Source: Roseobacter sp. (GTDB lineage: Bacteria; Pseudomonadota; Alphaproteobacteria; Rhodobacterales; Rhodobacteraceae). Taken from it: 11,575 bases of DNA. The stretch's first letter is position 1. Each line of letters opens with the position of its first letter. The stretch is taken from positions 1 to 11,575 of the forward strand of contig JAGXHB010000030.1 of assembly GCA_024636425.1 (NCBI GenBank). Reading direction: 5' to 3'. Positions 5,647 through 11,575 of the stretch are shown piece by piece. A program made the position numbers and the translations under genes. The notes under the pieces were generated by a model that made no database searches, was not told where the DNA came from, and saw only the letters and a program-made list of their open reading frames with translations.

Positions 5647-7815
5647 TCATCCACCAAAGATGTCGCGCAGCACCTTGTCAATCAAACCAACCGGGCTCTG
5701 TGGCTGGGGCTGTGCCGGCACCGGCTGAGGTTGCTGAACAGTTGGTGCCTGGACCACAGCGGGGGCCGGGGCAATCATCGGCAAGGGGTTCGCGGGCAAG
5801 CCTTCATGAACACGTTCCATGACCTCGTGCCAGATTTCAGTCGGCAGACCGCCCCCTGACACGCCTGTCAGCGGTGTATTGTCGTCATATCCCATCCAGA
5901 CTCCCGCGACATAATCGGCCGAGAAGCCGATGAACCACGCATCACGATTGGCCTGTGTGGTCCCGGTCTTGCCTGCAACCTCGCGATCGCCAAGCTGCGC
6001 GCGGGCACCCGTCCCCTCCGCCACGACCCTCGACATCATATAGACAAGCTGGAGTGCTGCATCTTCCTGAATGACCCGTTCGCCAATGCCGCCGCCGGTG
6101 CCCATGACGGGTTCGGGATCGCCCTTGATGGTCAGGTCAATCAGACCATATGGCTTGACCGATGACCCCCCGTTCAGGATTCCCGCATAGGCACCCGTCA
6201 TTTCAAGCAGGGTGCTTTCCGACGCGCCAAGCGCCAGAGCGGGACCAGCGGCAAGATCGCTCTGGATCCCGAACTGCTCCGCGACCTGACTTACCAGCTC
6301 GCGGCCCACGCTTTCCGAAACTTTCACCGCCGGAATGTTCAGTGACTGCGCTAGGGCGGATGTCAGGGTCACCTGCCCCTTGAAGTTATTTGTATAGTTC
6401 TTGGGGCACCATTGACCCGATCCGGGGATATCCAGGCAATAGGGTGCATCTTCGATCAGATCGTTCGGCGAATACCCCAGATCAAGGGCAGCCGCATAGA
6501 TAAAGGGCTTAAACGCCGATCCCGTCTGACGCATTGCCTGTGTGGCACGGTTGAACGCGCCGGCCACCTTGGTCTTGCGACCGCCAACCATGGCGCGCAC
6601 GGCACCGTCCGCAGACATCACCACCACGGCAGCCTGCGCCTTGGACCCTTCCCTGACCTTGTTGTCGAAAACCCAGTTTAACCCATCCTCGGCCGCGCGC
6701 TGGACGCGCTGATCAAGCGTCGTTTTGATCATCACGTCTTCTGTGGTGTTGCGGGTAAAGAATTCAGGCCCCGAGGACATGACCCAGTCTGCGAAATATC
6801 CGCCTGCCTCTGCGTCCGCTGCTTCGGAAAGCTGGGCAGGGTTCGCAATGGCATCTTCAGCCTCCGCCTGCGTGATATATCCTTGGTCCTGCATCAGCCG
6901 GATAACGGTGGCAGCGCGGTTCTGCGACCGGTCCAGATTGTTTGTCGGCGATAGCGTGGTGGGTGCCGTCAAAAGACCGGCCAGCATTGCCCCTTCAGCG
7001 GGCTTGAGCGCCGAAGCAGGCTTGCCAAAGAACCGTTGTGCCGCAGCTTCAGCCCCGAAGGCCCCGCCGCCCATATAAGCGCGGTTCAGATAGATCGACA
7101 GAATGTCGTCTTTGGAGTATTTCGCCTCCATCGCCATGGAATAGACTGCTTCCTTGGCTTTTCGCTTGAGCGACGTCCGACGGCAATCGGCCTCGTATTC
7201 ACGTTCGGTCATCCCAGAGGACGTATCGTAAGGCTCGCCCAGACACAGCAGCTTGGCCACCTGCTGGGTGATGGTTGACCCGCCGTGTCCCGACAGCGGC
7301 CCCCGCCCTTCCGACAGGTTGATCCTGACCGCAGACGCGATGCCGCGCGGGCTGACGCCAAAATGCCGGTAGAACCGCTTGTCTTCGGTCGCAATCACCG
7401 CATTCTTCAGATCGGGTGACACGCTGTCCGCCGTCACCACGCCGCCAAACTGGTCGCCGCGCCATGCAAACACGGACCCGTCGCGGTCCAGCATTGTGAC
7501 CGACCCACGCGCCCGGCCGTCAAGAAGCTGCTCCAGCGGCGGCAACGTCGTATAGAAATATCCAACGGCCACCGCGAGCAGCAGCAGCGCCACAGCCGTC
7601 ACCCGCCATGTGATGATCCAGATCAGCCTGAAGAACCATCCGACGACGGCGCTGAGAAAGCCAAGGACGCCACCCCGTCGCGGCTTGGCCGGACGCGCAC
7701 GCTTGCGTTTTGCGGGGGTCGCTTTGGACGGGCGTTTCTGACCAGAGCCAGTTGTTTTCGTGGGATGACGCCTGTCAGCGACCAAGGGCCGCTTTCGCTT
7801 GGGTGAATCACTCAT
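5647..7815 (-). CDS. Class A penicillin-binding protein (1A family): peptidoglycan glycosyltransferase and DD-transpeptidase
   Basis: A bifunctional cell-wall synthase of 722 residues that polymerises lipid II and cross-links stem peptides in the periplasm. Residues 1-47 are a very basic cytoplasmic tail and a membrane anchor spans about 60-88. The GT51 domain shows catalytic Glu144 in EDKRFYRHFG, GGSTITQQVAK (178-188) and later IYLNRAYMGGGAFG. The transpeptidase domain has Ser433-x-x-Lys436 (TGSAFKPF), Ser491-x-Asn493 (SLN) and KTGTT (616-620). Between the QQVAK motif and the next GT51 helix is an insertion bounded by Cys191 and Cys211, and a second Cys pair (460, 470) precedes the SxN motif; both could form periplasmic disulfides. 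The C-terminus (about 677-708) is a Pro/Gln/Ala-rich, probably disordered tail ending in a short amphipathic helix. All catalytic motifs are intact. The gene stands alone, divergent from glnK. Confidence 0.95.
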   Translation of the reverse strand: MSDSPKRKRPLVADRRHPTKTTGSGQKRPSKATPAKRKRARPAKPRRGGVLGFLSAVVGWFFRLIWIITWRVTAVALLLLAVAVGYFYTTLPPLEQLLDGRARGSVTMLDRDGSVFAWRGDQFGGVVTADSVSPDLKNAVIATEDKRFYRHFGVSPRGIASAVRINLSEGRGPLSGHGGSTITQQVAKLLCLGEPYDTSSGMTEREYEADCRRTSLKRKAKEAVYSMAMEAKYSKDDILSIYLNRAYMGGGAFGAEAAAQRFFGKPASALKPAEGAMLAGLLTAPTTLSPTNNLDRSQNRAATVIRLMQDQGYITQAEAEDAIANPAQLSEAADAEAGGYFADWVMSSGPEFFTRNTTEDVMIKTTLDQRVQRAAEDGLNWVFDNKVREGSKAQAAVVVMSADGAVRAMVGGRKTKVAGAFNRATQAMRQTGSAFKPFIYAAALDLGYSPNDLIEDAPYCLDIPGSGQWCPKNYTNNFKGQVTLTSALAQSLNIPAVKVSESVGRELVSQVAEQFGIQSDLAAGPALALGASESTLLEMTGAYAGILNGGSSVKPYGLIDLTIKGDPEPVMGTGGGIGERVIQEDAALQLVYMMSRVVAEGTGARAQLGDREVAGKTGTTQANRDAWFIGFSADYVAGVWMGYDDNTPLTGVSGGGLPTEIWHEVMERVHEGLPANPLPMIAPAPAVVQAPTVQQPQPVPAQPQPQSPVGLIDKVLRDIFGG

Positions 7816-8068
7816 TCATTTGCTCGCTCGACCGATTTTTTTGGACCATACCGTGCAATGGCCGCTTTGTTTAGCGCTGAGACTGCCTGCACACGTCAAT
7901 TTTATGCACATTTTTTAATCTATTCTTGATTAATGCACAATATTTAAGCGCATTGCCTTGATTTAGCCTTCCTGAAGATGCCTCCGCCCTTCCTAAGCAG
8001 CGCCAACTGCCGCTTTTCTGCAAGGGCATAACGCAGGGGAGACCTGCCATCTAAAAGAGGGATTATAG
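7816..8068. promoter_or_regulatory. Divergent regulatory region between the penicillin-binding protein gene and glnK
   Basis: An AT-rich spacer, clearly unlike the flanking coding DNA. It holds three same-strand TGCAC elements (7888-7892, 7905-7909, 7934-7938; the last two within ATGCACA) and one reversed GTGCA (7853-7857). It also holds the dyad TTAATC-N7-GATTAA (7915-7933). TGCAC resembles half of the enterobacterial NtrC site (TGCAC...GTGCA), and glnK-amtB units are commonly nitrogen-regulated, so NtrC control is plausible but not shown. I could not find a GG-N10-GC sigma-54 promoter by eye. The glnK ribosome site is AGAGGGA, 7 bases before its GTG. Confidence 0.45.
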
Positions 8069-8407
8069 GTGAAACTCATTATTGCAACAATCAAACCGTT
8101 CAAGCTCGAGGAAGTGCGCGAAGCACTGACCGAAGCGGGTGTGCGCGGGCTGATGGTGACCGAGATCAAGGGCTTTGGTGCCCAGTCCGGTCATACCGAG
8201 ATTTATCGTGGCGCAGAATACGTCGTGAACTTCGTGCCGAAGGTCAAACTTGAGCTGGTCGTCGCAGACGCGCTGGCTGACCAAATGGTCGAAACCATCA
8301 CCCGCACAGCACACACCGGCAAAATCGGCGACGGCAAAATCTTTGTCCTCGACGTTGAACAGGCCGTTCGCGTGCGCACCGGCGAAACCGGCGAAGACGC
8401 CATCTGA
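8069..8407 (+). CDS. glnK: P-II family nitrogen regulator GlnK
   Basis: A 112-residue signal protein, the exact P-II length, which senses ATP/ADP and 2-oxoglutarate and blocks the AmtB channel when nitrogen is plentiful. The T-loop is intact, with Gln39 and the uridylylation site Tyr51 in YRGAEY. The C-terminal P-II signature begins with the TGKIGDGKIFV segment. The start is a GTG, not ATG: it is preceded by AGAGGGA 7 bases upstream and gives the universal MKLIIATIKPFK beginning. amtB follows after 27 bases, so the two are surely co-transcribed; the pairing favours GlnK over GlnB. Expected regulation is by nitrogen status through NtrC and by uridylylation (GlnD), both from family knowledge. 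Confidence 0.97.
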   Translation: MKLIIATIKPFKLEEVREALTEAGVRGLMVTEIKGFGAQSGHTEIYRGAEYVVNFVPKVKLELVVADALADQMVETITRTAHTGKIGDGKIFVLDVEQAVRVRTGETGEDAI

Positions 8408-8434
8408 TCCCTTATCGCTTGAGGAAATGACGAC

Positions 8435-9736
<1,302 letters not shown>

Positions 9737-9754
9737 GAGAGTTTGCAGGCAGGC

Positions 9755-9794
9755 AGACGGAAACCCGGGCGTTCGCGCCCGGGTTTTTTCGTCT
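9755..9794 (+). terminator. Rho-independent terminator after amtB
   Basis: A perfect 11-bp GC-rich stem (9761-9771 with 9776-9786) carries a TTCG loop and is followed by TTTTTT (9784-9789). An outer helix AGACG/CGTCT (9755-9759 with 9790-9794) can clamp the base. It lies 24 bases after the amtB stop. Confidence 0.93.
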
Positions 9795-9824
9795 GACGGG
9801 ACAAGGTCAGTGTGGACAAAATGG

Positions 9825-9856
9825 AAAAGGCCCGCGCGGGCAAGCGCGGGCCTTTT
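9825..9856. terminator. Second terminator, probably bidirectional, between amtB and the aminotransferase gene
   Basis: A perfect 13-bp stem (9825-9837 with 9844-9856) has a 6-base GGGCAA loop and a T-run to 9858. The left arm begins with four A residues, giving a T-tract on the minus strand. It ends 34 bases from the aminotransferase stop and so probably serves that gene as well as backing up the amtB terminator. Confidence 0.92.
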
Positions 9857-9890
9857 TTGAGTATTTAAGAAAGGGTGAAGATGGGAGGTG

Positions 9891-11075
9891 TCAGATACCT
9901 ACGTCGATGATCGCCCTGGCGAGGATCGGCACGGTCGTGGCGTTGAGGCCTGCGATGTTCATCCGGCTGTCGCCGACCATATAGATCCCGTGATCCGCGC
10001 GCAGTTTCTCGACCATCTCGGGGGTGGTCCCAAGGCGCGAGAACATGCCGCGGTGCTGAGCGATGAAACCGAAGCGGTCCGAGCCGGACAAGCGCTGCAG
10101 GTCGCCCGCAAGCTGGCTGCGCAGGCCCAGCATGGTGTTGCGGATATCCTCAAGCTCGGCCATCCAGTCGGCGCGCAGGGCATCGTCGTTCAGGATCATC
10201 GTGACGACGCGAGCACCGTGATCCGGGGGAAAGCTGAAGTTCTGCCGGTTGAGAAAGGCGAGCGTGCCTTGGTTCAGCTTTTGCGCCGACGCATCCAATG
10301 ACACGGCCATCAGCATGCCGGTGCGTTCGCGGTAGATACCGAAGTTCTTGGAGCAGCTCGCCGCGATCAGGCATTCGGGCACCGCTGCCGCTATCTTGCG
10401 GGTGGCTGCGGCGTCTGCGTCCAGACCGTCGCCAAAGCCCTGATAGGCGATGTCGATCATGGGCGTGGCACCGGTGTCTTGCAGCACCTTGATCACGTCG
10501 TCCCATTGCGCCGCATTCAGGTTGGCCCCGGTCGGGTTGTGGCAGCAGCCATGCAGCAGGATCAGATCACCCTGTTTCGCTGTCTTGAGGTCCGCCAGCA
10601 TGCCATCAAAATCTACACCACGGGTCTCGTCGTCGAAATAGCGGTAATTGACGACTTCGATCCCGAGGTATTTGAGGATCGACAGGTGGTTCGGCCATGT
10701 CGGGTCGGACACGAACACCCGCGCATCGGGGCGCGCCATCTGAACAAGTTCGAAGGCCTGACGCACAGCCCCTGTGCCACCGGGCGTGGCCGCGGCGGCA
10801 ACGTTTCCACGCGGGACTGCATCGCCCAGTACAAGCTGCACCATCGCATCGCCAAAGGCAGGATCGCCCGCAAGGCCGGTATAGGATTTGCTGTCCTGCT
10901 GCTCCCAAAGTTGGTGCTCGGCGGATTTTACCGCGCGCATCACCGGCGTCAGGCCCGTCGCGTCCTTGTAGACACCAACGCCAAGGTCGATCTTGATGTC
11001 GCGGGGATCATCCTTGTACATTTGCATCAAGGCTAGAATTTTATCGGCGGGCTGCGCCTGCAGGGTTTCGAACAT
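9891..11075 (-). CDS. Aspartate/aromatic amino acid aminotransferase (class I, PLP-dependent)
   Basis: Transfers the amino group between aspartate and/or aromatic amino acids and 2-oxoglutarate. With the start at 11075 it has 394 residues, the length of characterised alphaproteobacterial aromatic aminotransferases. Active-site residues are all in place: Tyr65 (SYTGLAGDPAF), Trp127 (PTWPNH), Asn180 (HNPTG), Asp208 and Tyr211 (DIAYQGFG), the Schiff-base Lys243 and phosphate-binding Arg251 in SCSKNFGIYRERTG, and substrate Arg371 (GDSRMNIAGL). The gene begins ATGATG; GGAG is 7 bases before the second ATG and only 4 before the first, so I chose the second, which overlaps the sseA stop as TGATG. 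The first ATG (11078) would add one Met. Aspartate and aromatic preference cannot be separated by eye. Coupling to sseA suggests it may also act on cysteine (inference). Confidence 0.94.
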   Translation of the reverse strand: MFETLQAQPADKILALMQMYKDDPRDIKIDLGVGVYKDATGLTPVMRAVKSAEHQLWEQQDSKSYTGLAGDPAFGDAMVQLVLGDAVPRGNVAAAATPGGTGAVRQAFELVQMARPDARVFVSDPTWPNHLSILKYLGIEVVNYRYFDDETRGVDFDGMLADLKTAKQGDLILLHGCCHNPTGANLNAAQWDDVIKVLQDTGATPMIDIAYQGFGDGLDADAAATRKIAAAVPECLIAASCSKNFGIYRERTGMLMAVSLDASAQKLNQGTLAFLNRQNFSFPPDHGARVVTMILNDDALRADWMAELEDIRNTMLGLRSQLAGDLQRLSGSDRFGFIAQHRGMFSRLGTTPEMVEKLRADHGIYMVGDSRMNIAGLNATTVPILARAIIDVGI

Positions 11076-11575
11076 CATGCGTCTCCGGTCGCGACGGGCA
11101 CAGTGGGGAACATTCCCCATTCGGCCCAGGATCCATCGTAAAGGGACCAACTGTGATGGCCCGCCCGTTCCAATGCCAGCGCCAGAACAGCGGCTGTAAT
11201 GCCCGACCCACAGGACGTGATCACCGGACGGGACAGATCAATGCCCGCCGCCTCGAAGACGGCGCGGGTCTGGTCGGGTGTTTTCAGTGTGTTGTCCTCA
11301 TTCAGCAGATCGCCATAGGGCACGTTGCGTGACCCCGGGATATGGCCCGGGCGCAAGCCTTCGCGGGGTTCAGGAGCGTCGCCGCGAAAGCGCGCAGCGG
11401 AGCGCGCGTCGACGATTTGCGGATCCTTCAGCTTGGAGCCCTGCGCCACTTGCGTCACGTCGCGCACAAGATGGTTCTGAAACCGCACGGTCATGTGCCG
11501 GTCACGCGGAATCGGTGCCATATCGTCCGTCGGGCGTCCTTCGGCGATCCACTTGGGCAGGCCACCGTCCAGCAC
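11075..11575 (-). CDS. sseA: 3-mercaptopyruvate sulfurtransferase, 3' part (continues beyond the right edge)
   Basis: Two-domain rhodanese-fold enzyme that moves sulfur from 3-mercaptopyruvate to a thiol or cyanide acceptor, releasing pyruvate. The 166 visible residues begin at the interdomain segment (VLDGGLPKW) and cover the whole catalytic C-terminal domain; about 115-120 N-terminal residues lie outside the window. The active-site loop CGSGITA starts with the catalytic cysteine at visible residue 122; this CGSG(V/I)TA loop marks mercaptopyruvate sulfurtransferases as opposed to thiosulfate rhodaneses (CRKGVTA). VDARSAARFRG and RPGHIPGSRNVPY are typical rhodanese landmarks. The GTG at 11575 is an internal Val, not a start. 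Its stop codon overlaps the aminotransferase start, so the two are translated as a coupled pair. It ends in a short tail, TVPVATGDA. Confidence 0.95.
   Translation of the reverse strand: MLDGGLPKWIAEGRPTDDMAPIPRDRHMTVRFQNHLVRDVTQVAQGSKLKDPQIVDARSAARFRGDAPEPREGLRPGHIPGSRNVPYGDLLNEDNTLKTPDQTRAVFEAAGIDLSRPVITSCGSGITAAVLALALERAGHHSWSLYDGSWAEWGMFPTVPVATGDA

Noticed and set aside
7861..8068. Sigma-54 promoter upstream of glnK
   Set aside because: No GG-N10-GC pair with the TGGCAC/TTGC context was found by eye; TGGCCGCTTTGTTTAGC has the wrong spacing.
9738..9890. Repeat element or small RNA between amtB and the aminotransferase gene
   Set aside because: The two hairpins with T-runs are fully explained as terminators for converging genes.

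Overview
The window looks like a core chromosomal segment of a marine alphaproteobacterium of the Roseobacter group (Rhodobacterales). This is an inference. It rests on the GC-rich codon use, the glnK-amtB pair, the DUF482 acyltransferase type, the 394-residue aspartate/aromatic aminotransferase and the class A penicillin-binding protein with a two-cysteine insertion in its glycosyltransferase domain. I see no insertion sequence, phage gene, tRNA, rRNA, CRISPR array or other sign of recent transfer.

Layout from left to right. Bases 1-408 are the 3' part of a Prx5/PrxII-type peroxiredoxin (+). It converges on a four-gene minus-strand operon, read from 3252 down to 490: a RidA-family protein, a cytosolic glycerophosphodiester phosphodiesterase, a DUF482/FemAB-like N-acyltransferase and pterin-4a-carbinolamine dehydratase (phhB). 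Two of its junctions are ATGA overlaps. A two-way hairpin terminator (433-468) separates phhB from the peroxiredoxin. A 337-bp divergent spacer (3253-3589) with several dyads separates the operon from a full-length orphan LysR-type regulator (3590-4492, +). Next comes a secreted DUF481 outer-membrane barrel protein (4646-5500, +), which ends at strong hairpins and converges on a bifunctional class A penicillin-binding protein (5647-7815, -).

A 253-bp AT-rich divergent spacer (7816-8068) with TGCAC repeats leads into glnK-amtB (8069-9736, +), the P-II nitrogen sensor and ammonium channel pair. Two strong hairpin terminators (9755-9794 and 9825-9856) stand between amtB and a minus-strand pair: a 3-mercaptopyruvate sulfurtransferase (sseA, cut by the right edge) directly coupled to an aspartate/aromatic aminotransferase.

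How the genes work together. GlnK and AmtB form the standard ammonium uptake control unit. SseA plus an aspartate-type aminotransferase could form a two-step cysteine to 3-mercaptopyruvate to pyruvate plus persulfide route. The RidA-to-PhhB operon begins and ends with enzymes that hydrolyse or dehydrate unstable nitrogen-containing intermediates, with a phosphodiesterase and an acyltransferase between them. Nothing here is clearly an undescribed system. The best leads are the mixed four-gene operon, the SseA/aminotransferase coupling and the dyads in the two divergent spacers.
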